64,000 nt of DNA from Mesorhizobium sp. J8 (GTDB taxonomy: Bacteria > Pseudomonadota > Alphaproteobacteria > Rhizobiales > Rhizobiaceae): the NCBI RefSeq assembly GCF_016591715.1, contig NZ_AP024109.1, forward strand, positions 682,001 through 746,000. Reading direction: 5' to 3'. Position 1 is the first letter of the stretch. Every line of letters begins with the position of its first letter. Below are positions 19,376-26,935 of the stretch, in pieces. The position numbers were made by a program, and so were the translations under genes. Under the pieces are notes generated by a model. The model saw nothing but the letters and a program-made list of their open reading frames with translations, was not told the origin of the DNA and made no database searches.

Positions 19376-20287
19376 ATGTCCGAAAAGACCGAAATGTCCA
19401 CCGACCTCGCGCTGCTCGGCGTGCTCGCGGTGCTGTGGGGCGCTTCCTACACCTTCATCAAGATCGGCGTCGAGACGATCCCGCCCGTCACCTTCATCGC
19501 CGCCCGGACGCTGATCGCCGGGGCTATTCTCCTTGCCGTCATCCGCTGGCGCGGCCTTGCCATGCCCGCCGACGCCGCGACATGGCGCCGCTTCGCCTTC
19601 CAGGCCTGTCTCAACAGCGTCGTGCCGTTCACGCTGATCGCCGCCGCCGAGCGCTCGGTCGACGCCGGCCTTGCCACCATCCTCAATTCGACATCACCGA
19701 TTTTCACCTTCCTGCTGACGGCGTTGATCACGCGCCATGAGCCGGCCACGGCGCGCAAGCTCGTCGGTGTCGGCGCCGGCATCGTCGGCATCTGCCTCAT
19801 CATCGGCACGCAGGCGCTCGGCGGGCTTGGCCATCAATTGTGGGCGCAGCTTGCGATCGTCATCGCCACGGTCTCCTATGCCGGGGCGGCGATCTTCGGC
19901 CGCGGCTTCAAGGGCCTCGATCCGATGATACCCGCCGCGGGTTCGATGCTTTGCGGCGCAGTCATCCTTGTGCCGCTGAGCCTTGTCGTGGATCAGCCAT
20001 GGACGCTTGCGCCGTCGGCCGCATCGATCGTGGCCCTGCTCGGCCTGTCGGTCTTCTCGACGGCGCTGGCCTTCGTCATCTATTTCCGCCTGATCCACAC
20101 GCTGGGCTCGGTCGGCACCACCTCACAGGCCTATTTGCGCGTGCCGATCGGAGTCGGTATCGGCGCCGTCTTCCTGGGCGAAAGCCTGGGACCGACGGCG
20201 TGGGTGGGAATGGGTTTCGTGGTCGCGGGCGTTGCGGCAATGACCATTCCTGCCAGGCGGGCAGGAGCGGCCCCGGGAAAAGCGTGA
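19376..20287 (+). CDS. DMT-superfamily (EamA) transporter
   Basis: 303 residues with ten hydrophobic segments in two five-helix repeats, each an EamA domain. The first helix shows LLGVLAVLWGASYTFIKIGVE, typical of the drug/metabolite transporter superfamily. These are inner-membrane exporters of amino acids, metabolites or drugs; the substrate is not readable. A GGAAGG site precedes the ATG. The next gene starts about 95 bases later on the same strand and may be co-transcribed. Confidence 0.92.
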   Translation: MSEKTEMSTDLALLGVLAVLWGASYTFIKIGVETIPPVTFIAARTLIAGAILLAVIRWRGLAMPADAATWRRFAFQACLNSVVPFTLIAAAERSVDAGLATILNSTSPIFTFLLTALITRHEPATARKLVGVGAGIVGICLIIGTQALGGLGHQLWAQLAIVIATVSYAGAAIFGRGFKGLDPMIPAAGSMLCGAVILVPLSLVVDQPWTLAPSAASIVALLGLSVFSTALAFVIYFRLIHTLGSVGTTSQAYLRVPIGVGIGAVFLGESLGPTAWVGMGFVVAGVAAMTIPARRAGAAPGKA

Positions 20288-20381
20288 ACGGTCGGTCCGC
20301 GATCTCGCCTTGCAGTTGCGCCGCTCTCCCTTGCCGCCTATCTCGGGGGCGTCGTTTCTCGATGAGGGGCCTGGACCTGCC

Positions 20382-21077
20382 GTGATCCTGGAAGCTGCCC
20401 GCGCCGCCGCCAGCCGGCTGTTCTCGCCTGAATTCCGTACCGTCTTCCTGAAGACGCTGGGGCTGACGCTGCTCGCCCTTGTGGCGCTTTGGCTCGGCTT
20501 GGAGAGCCTGCTCGAATGGCTGGCCTGGCCGTGGCTGCAAACGCTGCTCCCGGGCCTGCCGTCCTGGGCCGGTTGGCTGGGCGGCATCATCGCCGGCATC
20601 GTTCTGGCTGTGGGGCTGGCCTTGCTCGTCGCGCCGGTGACGGCGATCGTCGCCGGCCTTTTCCTCGACGATATTGCCGAAGTGGTCGAGCGCACCGACT
20701 ATCCCAACGATCCGCCCGGCCGCGCCGTGCCGGTGCTGCATTCGCTGGTGCTGGCGATCAAATTCTTCGGCGTGGTGGTCCTCGGCAACATCGTCGCGCT
20801 GCTCCTGCTTCTGGTGCCGGGCATCAACATTGCCGCTTTCTTCATCGTCAACGGCTATCTGCTTGGCCGCGAATTCTTCGAGTTCGCCGCCATGCGTTTC
20901 CGCCCCGAGGCCGAGGCCAAGGCACTTCGCCGCAAATATGCCGGCACGGTTTTCCTGGCCGGGCTGGTCATCGCCCTGTTCCTCGCCGTGCCGCTGCTCA
21001 ACCTTCTGACGCCGCTTTTCGCGGCCGGCATGATGGTGCATCTGCACAAGGCGGTTTCGGCGCGGGAGCCGATCTAG
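20382..21077 (+). CDS. EI24-domain (CysZ-like) membrane protein
   Basis: 231 residues from the GTG at 20382; the frame runs further upstream but the family N-terminus (MILEAARAAASRLFSPEFRTVF) begins here and a GAGGGG lies 12 bases before. Four or more hydrophobic stretches (around LTLLALVALWLGLESLL, GWLGGIIAGIVLAVGLALLV, LVLAIKFFGVVVLGNIVALL) and FFIVNGYLLGREFFEF near residue 155 fit the EI24/CysZ family. CysZ transports sulfate in enteric bacteria; the function of alphaproteobacterial members is less certain. It converges with the next gene with one base between stops. Confidence 0.85.
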   Translation: MILEAARAAASRLFSPEFRTVFLKTLGLTLLALVALWLGLESLLEWLAWPWLQTLLPGLPSWAGWLGGIIAGIVLAVGLALLVAPVTAIVAGLFLDDIAEVVERTDYPNDPPGRAVPVLHSLVLAIKFFGVVVLGNIVALLLLLVPGINIAAFFIVNGYLLGREFFEFAAMRFRPEAEAKALRRKYAGTVFLAGLVIALFLAVPLLNLLTPLFAAGMMVHLHKAVSAREPI

Positions 21078-21078
21078 T

Positions 21079-21888
21079 CTAGCCCTGCTCCTTATCTTCC
21101 CGGAACAGCGCCTGCAGTTTGCCGAACGGCATCGCCGCCCGGGTGAAGCCGAAAGTGCCGTCCTGCTGGATTTCGCGCGCGGCCGTCTCCAGCATGCCAT
21201 AGGCGAAATTGGTCAGCCACGGTCCGAGCGAAATGCGCTTGACGCCGGCCATGGCAAGGTCGGCGATGGTGAAACCGGGTCGGGCCATCACATTGACCGG
21301 CCGGCTCACCGACGAGCAGATCGTGCGCACCATTTCGACGTCGGCGATGCCAGGCGCATAAAGCACGTCGGCGCCGGCTTTTTCGAAGGCCTGCAGCCGC
21401 TTGATCGTGTCGTCGAGGTCGGTTTTGCCCCATAGGAAATTCTCGGCCCGCGCGGTGAAGACGAAATCGTGCTTGAGCGCCCGGGCCGCCTCGACGGCGG
21501 CCGCGACGCGTTCCACGGCGTGCGAGAAATCGTAGATCGGATTGGCGGGGTCGCCGGTGTGGTCCTCGATCGAGCACCCGGCGAGACCGGCGGCTTCCGC
21601 CGCGAAGATGGTCTCGGCGGCCTGCTCGGCGCTGTCGCCCTTGCCGCGCTCCAGATCGGCCGAAACCGGCAGGTCGGTCGCCGCAGTCACCTCGCGGCAA
21701 TGGTGGATCATGGCCTCGAAGGTCACGGCGCCGTCCGGCAGGCCGCGCGAGAAGGCGAAGCCGGCGCTGGTCGTGGCCAACGCCTTGAAGCCGAAAGAAG
21801 CGAGAAGCTTGGTTGTGCCTATGTCCCAGGGGTTGGGCATGACGAAGGTGGAGGCATGCAGATCGCGAAAAATCTTGCCCTTGTCCAT
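21079..21888 (-). CDS. Isocitrate lyase / PEP mutase family protein
   Basis: 269 residues forming the TIM-barrel of the ICL/PEPM superfamily: VMPNPWDIGTTKLLASFGFKALATTSAGFAFS at the start, the metal-binding DLERGKGD (in place of the classic D-x-D/GYG loop), and GCSIEDHTG carrying the conserved Glu-Asp. Members split or form carbon-carbon or carbon-phosphorus bonds of oxaloacetate-like acids. Lacking the KKCGH loop of isocitrate lyase, it is more likely a carboxy-PEP mutase-type or oxaloacetate-hydrolase-like enzyme. The exact reaction is unknown. Confidence 0.87.
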   Translation of the reverse strand: MDKGKIFRDLHASTFVMPNPWDIGTTKLLASFGFKALATTSAGFAFSRGLPDGAVTFEAMIHHCREVTAATDLPVSADLERGKGDSAEQAAETIFAAEAAGLAGCSIEDHTGDPANPIYDFSHAVERVAAAVEAARALKHDFVFTARAENFLWGKTDLDDTIKRLQAFEKAGADVLYAPGIADVEMVRTICSSVSRPVNVMARPGFTIADLAMAGVKRISLGPWLTNFAYGMLETAAREIQQDGTFGFTRAAMPFGKLQALFREDKEQG

Positions 21889-21967
21889 GGCGGATCCTCA
21901 ATCATGATCGGGTTGTGCGGGCAAATCTATCGCGGTCGCTTGAACCGGGCAAACGAATGCGTCCGGC

Positions 21968-22819
21968 TCAGAAGCGTTTCTCGTTCTCTGCTGACAAACG
22001 TTTGAGGGCGTCTGAATCCGCCACGTAGCGCGATGCTTGTCCGTTCCAACGGTAGGTGACGGATATGTCTTTTGACGACGCCTTGGGTGGCGCGTCGTCG
22101 CAGCTTTCCCCGCTCGGCACCGTTGCGTCGGTAACCGTGACCTTGATGGCCGCATGGGGTTGGCCACTCCCAACGACGTGAAACGCGATATCCTGCTTGC
22201 GGCTGTAAGCGCATAGCCTTTCATCGAATGTGTAGATCATGTCGATCAGCTCGAACTTGTCGTCGCGCACCATGATCAGCGGCGTGATCACATAACCCTG
22301 GCTTGAATTGAAATGCGCGCTCATGGTGATGAGCACGTCGTCGCCGGGCCCGACGGACAGTTTGTTCGGTTCGCGGAAATAGGTGCTGCGATCGACGGCG
22401 ACATTGACGGCATCAAGCAGCGCCGGCTTGCCGGTCAGATCGTAGAGCGCCAGCACCGCATAGCCCTCGGCGCTGTCGGGAGAGTCGCCGAGATCGAACA
22501 GCATGGCCAGCCGGTCCTTGCCGCCGGCCTTGATGGGCAGCACCGCGGCATTGGGCAGGCTCGATGTTTCGGGTGGCGAGCCGCCGCTGTCCGGTCCCTC
22601 GATGTGCCGCATCTCGATCGGCAAGGTGCCGTGGTAAAGACCGTCGGCGTTCGACGCCAGGTCGGGGATGACCATCCTGGCGAGATCGAGATAGGTGACG
22701 TCGTTGTGCCCGGGGATGGCGCTGCCAAGCTCCGGAAAGACGACCTCTTCCGCGCTCGCCGGAAGCCAAAGCCGGGACAGAAGCACAAGAGCGAAAGCTA
22801 GGCGAAGAATGGGTCTCAT
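21968..22819 (-). CDS. Exported protein of unknown function
   Basis: 283 residues. The first 23 residues are a clear signal peptide (MRPILRLAFALVLLSRLWLPASA, cleaved before EEVVFPELG). The mature part contains GHNDVTYLDLARMVIPDL, an LFDLGDSPDSAEGYAVLALYDLTG segment and a C-terminal VTYRWNGQASRYVADSDALKRL. I do not recognise a named family; homologues probably exist as rhizobial hypothetical proteins. It should be periplasmic. Its upstream side carries the 102-bp repeat. Confidence 0.75.
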   Translation of the reverse strand: MRPILRLAFALVLLSRLWLPASAEEVVFPELGSAIPGHNDVTYLDLARMVIPDLASNADGLYHGTLPIEMRHIEGPDSGGSPPETSSLPNAAVLPIKAGGKDRLAMLFDLGDSPDSAEGYAVLALYDLTGKPALLDAVNVAVDRSTYFREPNKLSVGPGDDVLITMSAHFNSSQGYVITPLIMVRDDKFELIDMIYTFDERLCAYSRKQDIAFHVVGSGQPHAAIKVTVTDATVPSGESCDDAPPKASSKDISVTYRWNGQASRYVADSDALKRLSAENEKRF

Positions 22820-22852
22820 GCGGCGCGCTTCCGGCGGTCTGAGGCATGCAGG

Positions 22853-22954
22853 CTAAAGCATTTCACCGTTTCACGGAAACGGTGAAATGCTCTATCTCCT
22901 TGTTTTTACGCAATTCCGGACGGAAAACCGCTCACACTTTTCCTGGAATTGCTC
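22853..22954. repeat. 102-bp two-hairpin intergenic repeat, copy 1
   Basis: Two palindromic modules side by side. The first (22858-22892) has perfect arms AGCATTTCACCGTTTC / GAAACGGTGAAATGCT around three bases. The second (about 22909-22953) is closed by GCAATTCC / GGAATTGC. The reverse complement of the whole unit recurs at 61449-61551 with only about three differences. Size, structure and intergenic position fit a rhizobial intergenic mosaic-type element. Here it lies between the starts and ends of two reverse-strand genes. Confidence 0.85.
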
Positions 22955-22983
22955 CAGCACGGAAGATTTCGCCGGGCAGCCGA

Positions 22984-23643
22984 TCAGCGGATGGGCACGA
23001 GGTCCGCGAGTTCGCACATGTCGTCGAACAAGATGCCGCCGGCTGCCGCCAGGCCGTCGCGGTCGGAGAACGGATCGGCGTGGTAGGAGAACACCCGCAT
23101 GCCGGCGGCAACGCCGGCTTGCGTTCCCGCGACGCTGTCCTCGATGACGATGCTGTCGGCCGGCGCGAAGCCCATCGTTGCTGCCGCATGCAGGAATAGG
23201 TCCGGGAAGGGCTTACCCCGCGAAACCATGGTGGACGAGAACATCGCGTGCTCGAACAGCGGCAGCAGTCCGGTCTGGCCGAGCGTGATATGCATCTTCG
23301 ACACCCGCGCCGAGGAAGCGACGCAATAGGCGATGCCCGCGGTGCGAACCGTCTCGATGAGGTCGCGCACATGGGGAATCGCCTCGACGCCGTGCGAAAA
23401 GAGGTCCGGCAGGCCGGCATTCCAGCGCTCGACGAAGTCGGCGCCGAGCCTGATCTCGGTTGTCTCTTCGATCTCCTTCTGCACCGAGACCATGCTGCGG
23501 CCGGAAAAATGTCTGCGGCAATATTCGAAACTGGTCGCAAAGCCAGCGGCGGTCAGCCATTCGGCGAGGCGCCGATTGGCAAGGTTCTCGGTATCGACCA
23601 AAACCCCGTCGCAGTCGAAGATGACCAGCTTTGGAACTTGCAT
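22984..23643 (-). CDS. HAD-superfamily phosphatase, subfamily IA
   Basis: 219 residues. HAD motif I DCDGVLVDTE is at residues 10-19 (nucleophile D10, acid D12), motif II is VASSARV, and motif IV is IVIEDSVAGTQAG. The cap is the helical type 1 of the beta-phosphoglucomutase/phosphoglycolate phosphatase group. The substrate is unknown. Its ATG overlaps the dut stop codon by one base (TAATG), which suggests translational coupling; a housekeeping phosphate-removal role next to dUTPase is plausible but unproven. Confidence 0.9.
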   Translation of the reverse strand: MQVPKLVIFDCDGVLVDTENLANRRLAEWLTAAGFATSFEYCRRHFSGRSMVSVQKEIEETTEIRLGADFVERWNAGLPDLFSHGVEAIPHVRDLIETVRTAGIAYCVASSARVSKMHITLGQTGLLPLFEHAMFSSTMVSRGKPFPDLFLHAAATMGFAPADSIVIEDSVAGTQAGVAAGMRVFSYHADPFSDRDGLAAAGGILFDDMCELADLVPIR

Positions 23644-24128
23644 TAGGCCGTGCCGGTCGACCCGAACCCACCGGCTCCGCGCGTCGTACCGCCGGCAAGA
23701 GCGCGCTCCTCGACCGTAACCTGCGTCACCGGGGCGAAGACGATCTGGGCGATGCGCATGCCCCGCGTCACCGCGAAATCCTCGTCGCCGAGATTGACCA
23801 GCAAGACTTTCACCTCGCCGCGATAGTCGCTGTCGACGGTGCCGGGCGAGTTGAGGACGGTGAGCCCATGTTTGAAGGCAAGGCCCGAGCGCGGCCGCAC
23901 CTGACCTTCCATGCCTTCCGGAATTTCCAGCACAAGCCCGGTCGGCACCAGCGCGCGTTTCCCCGGCAGGATGAGCAGCGGCCGGTCTTCCGGCACCGCG
24001 GCGCGCAAATCCATGCCGGCGGCGCCCGCGCTCTCATAGGCCGGCAGGGGCAGGCCTTCGCCATGCGGAAGCCTGACGAAACCGACGGTGGGGCCGATGA
24101 CGGAGGAAGAATGGACAGCCGTGCGCAT
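23643..24128 (-). CDS. dut: Deoxyuridine 5'-triphosphate nucleotidohydrolase (dUTPase)
   Basis: 161 residues from the ATG at 24128 with AGGAG seven bases upstream; a GTG two codons earlier is too close to that site. It hydrolyses dUTP to dUMP, keeping uracil out of DNA and feeding dTMP synthesis. All five trimeric dUTPase motifs are seen: AGMDLRA (38-43), RPRSGLA (78-84), [11 protein letters not shown] (96-106), [11 protein letters not shown] (124-134) and the C-terminal [10 protein letters not shown] (150-159). It is coupled to the HAD phosphatase downstream. Confidence 0.96.
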   Translation of the reverse strand: MRTAVHSSSVIGPTVGFVRLPHGEGLPLPAYESAGAAGMDLRAAVPEDRPLLILPGKRALVPTGLVLEIPEGMEGQVRPRSGLAFKHGLTVLNSPGTVDSDYRGEVKVLLVNLGDEDFAVTRGMRIAQIVFAPVTQVTVEERALAGGTTRGAGGFGSTGTA

Positions 24129-24278
24129 GAGCACACTCCTATCGGCGCGAATGCCGATTCGGTCAACTCGACCGTGACGCTATCCAAGGCTTTCTTTGAG
24201 GCGTCACGATGACCTGAGATGTGTTGAGGCTCAGTGCAGGCTGTTCGCAGGCCGGCATCGCCTGAATATCATCACACC

Positions 24279-24749
24279 TCAGCGCAGTTCCACTGGCACT
24301 ACAGTCGTCTCCTTGATCTCCTCCATGACGAAGGAGGCGGAGACATCCGACAGCGCCACCTTGGCGATCAGCCGCTGGTAGAGCCGGTCATAGGCCTTCA
24401 CGTCGGCGACGCGGGCCCTCAGAACGTAGTCGAGGTCGCCCGACATGCGGTAGACGCCGGTGATCTCGGCAAAGCCGGTCACTGCGGCGCGGAACTTCCG
24501 CAGCCAGTCCGGGTCATGGTTGGAGGTGCGGATCAGGATGAAGACGGAGAGGCCGAGGCCGAGCTTGTCGGCATCGACCAGCGCCACGCGGCCGGTGATG
24601 ACGCCATCCTCCTCCAGCCGCTTGACACGTCGCCAGCAGGCATTGCGCGACAGCGCCACCCGTTCCGACAACTGGTCGACCGAAAGGGTGCCGTCGCGCT
24701 GCAGCTCGGCCAGCAATCTTCGATCGATTTCATCAATATCGGCAGCCAT
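24279..24749 (-). CDS. Lrp/AsnC-family transcriptional regulator
   Basis: 156 residues from the ATG at 24749. The N-terminal winged helix reads IDEIDRRLLAELQRDGTLSVDQLSERVALSRNACWRRVKRLEEDGVI. The C-terminal AsnC/RAM domain includes GVYRMSGDLDYVLRARVADVKAYDRLYQ, the effector- and oligomer-forming part that usually senses an amino acid. It is divergent from the DUF6356/glutamine amidotransferase genes with 115 bases between, a region containing inverted TTGGGA/TCCCA-type sites. It probably controls itself and that divergent unit. Confidence 0.93.
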   Translation of the reverse strand: MAADIDEIDRRLLAELQRDGTLSVDQLSERVALSRNACWRRVKRLEEDGVITGRVALVDADKLGLGLSVFILIRTSNHDPDWLRKFRAAVTGFAEITGVYRMSGDLDYVLRARVADVKAYDRLYQRLIAKVALSDVSASFVMEEIKETTVVPVELR

Positions 24750-24750
24750 A

Positions 24751-24800
24751 TTGGGATAAATGTCCCACCAATTAGCCAAACGCAAGGACAAATTGGGACC
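24751..24800. promoter_or_regulatory. Candidate Lrp operator between divergent genes
   Basis: Related, mutually inverted elements occur in 50 bases: TTGGGA (24751-24756) facing TGTCCCACCAATT (24761-24773), and AAATTGGGACC (24790-24800). They lie directly upstream of the lrp-type gene and before the divergent DUF6356 gene. Lrp/AsnC proteins commonly autoregulate through such imperfect palindromes; the assignment here is an inference. Confidence 0.5.
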
Positions 24801-24864
24801 GATGAACCAAAGCTGTATGACACGATACTCACCATCGGGGCTTATCCCGGCAGGAGGGATCACC

Positions 24865-25122
24865 ATGACGACCACCAGGCTTACGGCACTCTTCACCGCG
24901 CACCCGGAAAAGGTCGGCGAGACCTATTTCGGCCACATGGCCTTCGCCGCCTGGTTCTGCTCGCGCCTGTCGATGGCGGCGGCCGCCGCGCTCGTTCACG
25001 CTTTTTTGCCGTTTCTGTTCGAAACTACGGCCAGCCGAATCGTTCGCGAGCTCTATGAGCGCACGCAAAACAGAGGCTCACACGCGGTCAAGCAGCCTCA
25101 GGCTGTGATGGACCGCGCCTGA
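24865..25122 (+). CDS. Small DUF6356-family protein
   Basis: 85 residues from the ATG at 24865, with a strong AGGAGG eight bases upstream. The pattern LFTAHPEKVGETYFGHMAFAAWFCSRLSMAAAAALVHAFLPFLFETTASRIVRELYER matches the small DUF6356 proteins found in rhizobia: a conserved HP-x2-VGETYF-x2-HM motif, one hydrophobic segment and a basic end. The function is unknown. It starts a likely operon with the first glutamine amidotransferase (16-base gap) and is divergent from the Lrp gene. Confidence 0.78.
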   Translation: MTTTRLTALFTAHPEKVGETYFGHMAFAAWFCSRLSMAAAAALVHAFLPFLFETTASRIVRELYERTQNRGSHAVKQPQAVMDRA

Positions 25123-25138
25123 TAGATGGTGGCAAGCG

Positions 25139-25939
25139 ATGTGCCGGTGGGCGGCCTATCTTGGTGAAGCGGTCTTCCTCGAAGACATCATCACCGTGCC
25201 CTGCCACTCGCTGATCGCCCAAAGCCACTGCGCCCAGGAAGCCAAGTCGCCGACCAATGGCGACGGTTTTGGCCTCGCCTGGTACGGCGACCGGCCGGAG
25301 CCCGGGCTCTACCGCGATATCCTGCCGGCTTGGTCCGATCCTAATCTCAAAAGCCTGTGCCGGCAGATCAAGTCCGGGCTGTTCCTGGCCCATGTGCGCG
25401 CCTCGACCGGCGGCGCCACCAGCCGCATGAACTGCCACCCTTTCGTCTCCGGCCGCTGGTCCTTCATGCATAACGGCCAGATCGGCGGCTTCGAGAAGAT
25501 CCGCCGGGCGCTGGAGAACTCGCTTTCGGATGAGGTCTTCGACCAGCGCGAGGGCACCACCGATTCCGAGCTCTTTTTCCTGGTGATGCTCGACGAGGGG
25601 CTTGCAGATGATCCGCAAGGCGCGGTGTCGCGCGCCACGGTTCGCGTCATCGAGGCCTCGCGCCGAGCCGGCATCGAGCCCGCGCTGAAACTGACCGCGG
25701 CCTTTTCCGATGGCGATGCGCTCTACGCCGTGCGCTACGCTACCGACGACCATGCCCCGACGCTCTATACCGGCGCCTTCGCGAGGCGCGATGGTCGTTG
25801 CATCGTGTCCGAGCCCTTCGATCGCGACGGCGGCGACTGGCAGGCGATCCCGCCATCGAGCTTCGTCACCATGACCAGGGCCGGCACCAGCATCCGGCCA
25901 TTCGCGCCGGCGGCAAGCAAGCTGGCACTCGTCGGCTGA
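25139..25939 (+). CDS. Class II glutamine amidotransferase, copy 1
   Basis: 266 residues beginning MCRWAAYLGE. After removal of Met1, Cys2 is the N-terminal nucleophile of class II (Ntn) glutamine amidotransferases of the YafJ/GATase_4 group. Supporting motifs: HVRASTGGATSRMNCHPF, SFMHNGQIGGF and EGTTDSELFF. It should release ammonia from glutamine or act on a gamma-glutamyl amide; the acceptor is unknown. It is about 80% identical, without gaps, to the next gene. It follows the DUF6356 gene by 16 bases. Confidence 0.9.
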   Translation: MCRWAAYLGEAVFLEDIITVPCHSLIAQSHCAQEAKSPTNGDGFGLAWYGDRPEPGLYRDILPAWSDPNLKSLCRQIKSGLFLAHVRASTGGATSRMNCHPFVSGRWSFMHNGQIGGFEKIRRALENSLSDEVFDQREGTTDSELFFLVMLDEGLADDPQGAVSRATVRVIEASRRAGIEPALKLTAAFSDGDALYAVRYATDDHAPTLYTGAFARRDGRCIVSEPFDRDGGDWQAIPPSSFVTMTRAGTSIRPFAPAASKLALVG

Positions 25940-25970
25940 AACAGACCCGTCGAGACGCTCTCCGGGCAAA

Positions 25971-26001
25971 GATCAGCAAAACGTAAGCGCGGCGTAAGGA
26001 C
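25971..26001 (+). promoter_or_regulatory. 31-bp bipartite motif, copy 1
   Basis: GATCAG (25971-25976), seven variable bases, then TAAGCGCGGCGTAAGGAC (25984-26001). The second block contains a direct repeat of TAAG with an 11-bp period, as expected for OmpR-type winged-helix dimers. The same arrangement recurs at 29924-29954 next to the TPR regulator gene. It lies 90 bases before the second amidotransferase start. Confidence 0.65.
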
Positions 26002-26090
26002 GTCCAAGCTTCCCCCTGTCATCTGTGGCGCCCGAACGAGCGGCGAATCATTCGCGCGCTCAAGAACGTATCGACAAGGATCACAGGACA

Positions 26091-26891
26091 ATGTGCAGGT
26101 GGGCTGCCTATCTCGGCGACGCGATCTTCCTGGAGGACGTCATCGCCGCGCCCTCCCATTCGCTGATCGTTCAGAGCCGTGAGGCGCGGGAGGCGAAATC
26201 GCCGACCAATGCCGACGGTTTCGGCGTGGCCTGGTATGGCGATCGGCCGGAACCCGGCCTCTACCGCGACATCCTCCCGGCCTGGTCCGATGCCAATCTC
26301 AGGAACCTTGGACGCCAGATAAAATCCGGCCTGTTCCTGGCCCATGTGCGCGCTTCGACGGGCGGCGCCACTAGCCGTGCGAACTGCCATCCCTTCGTAT
26401 CCGGTCGCTGGTCGTTCATGCATAACGGCCAGATCGGCGGCTTCGAGCGGATCCGCAGGATGCTGGAGAATTCGCTCTCGGATGCGCTGTTCGACCAGCT
26501 TGAAGGGACCACCGATTCCGAACTCTTTTTCCGCATGATGATCGGCGAAGGCCTTGCGCAGGATCCGCAAGGCGCGGTGTCGCGTGCCACCAGCCGCGTG
26601 CTCGAGGCTGCGCGCCGCGCCGGCATCGACCCGTCCCTGAAGCTGACCGCCGCTTTCAGCGACGGAAAGGCGCTTCATGCTGTTCGCTACGCCACCGACG
26701 ACCAGGCTCCGACGCTCTATACCGCCGCCTTCGCCAAGGGCGTTGGTCGCTGCATCGTCTCCGAGCCGTTCGATCGCGATGGCCGAACTTGGCACGAGAT
26801 TCCGCAATCGAGCTTCGTGACGATGACCCGGGACCGCACCGCCATCCGGCCGTTCGCGCCAGCGGTCATCGAGTGGGCGCTGGCAAGCTGA
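26091..26891 (+). CDS. Class II glutamine amidotransferase, copy 2
   Basis: 266 residues from the ATG at 26091, preceded by AAGGATCACAGGA. Like its upstream twin it starts MCRWAAYLG (nucleophile Cys2) and keeps HVRASTGGATSR, SFMHNGQIGGF and EGTTDSELFF; I count about 53 differences in 266 positions. The two are a tandem duplication with diverged surface positions. Unlike copy 1, this copy has its own upstream region with the 31-bp motif, so the copies are probably expressed under different conditions. Confidence 0.9.
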   Translation: MCRWAAYLGDAIFLEDVIAAPSHSLIVQSREAREAKSPTNADGFGVAWYGDRPEPGLYRDILPAWSDANLRNLGRQIKSGLFLAHVRASTGGATSRANCHPFVSGRWSFMHNGQIGGFERIRRMLENSLSDALFDQLEGTTDSELFFRMMIGEGLAQDPQGAVSRATSRVLEAARRAGIDPSLKLTAAFSDGKALHAVRYATDDQAPTLYTAAFAKGVGRCIVSEPFDRDGRTWHEIPQSSFVTMTRDRTAIRPFAPAVIEWALAS

Positions 26892-26907
26892 GGCCTGAGC
26901 GCACCTT

Positions 26908-26930
26908 CTGCCGGCGGTTTCGGCCGGCAG
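26908..26930. terminator. Hairpin between convergent genes
   Basis: Perfect 8-bp arms CTGCCGGC / GCCGGCAG with a seven-base loop between the convergent amidotransferase and oxidoreductase genes. It lacks a T-run, so it may be a stability stem or a weak terminator. Confidence 0.4.
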
Positions 26931-26935
26931 CGGGG

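Noticed and set aside
26008..26025. A CTGTCATCTGT stretch upstream of amidotransferase copy 2, like half of a PhoB box.
   Set aside because: The second half-site is not at the 11-bp spacing needed, so it is not a Pho box.
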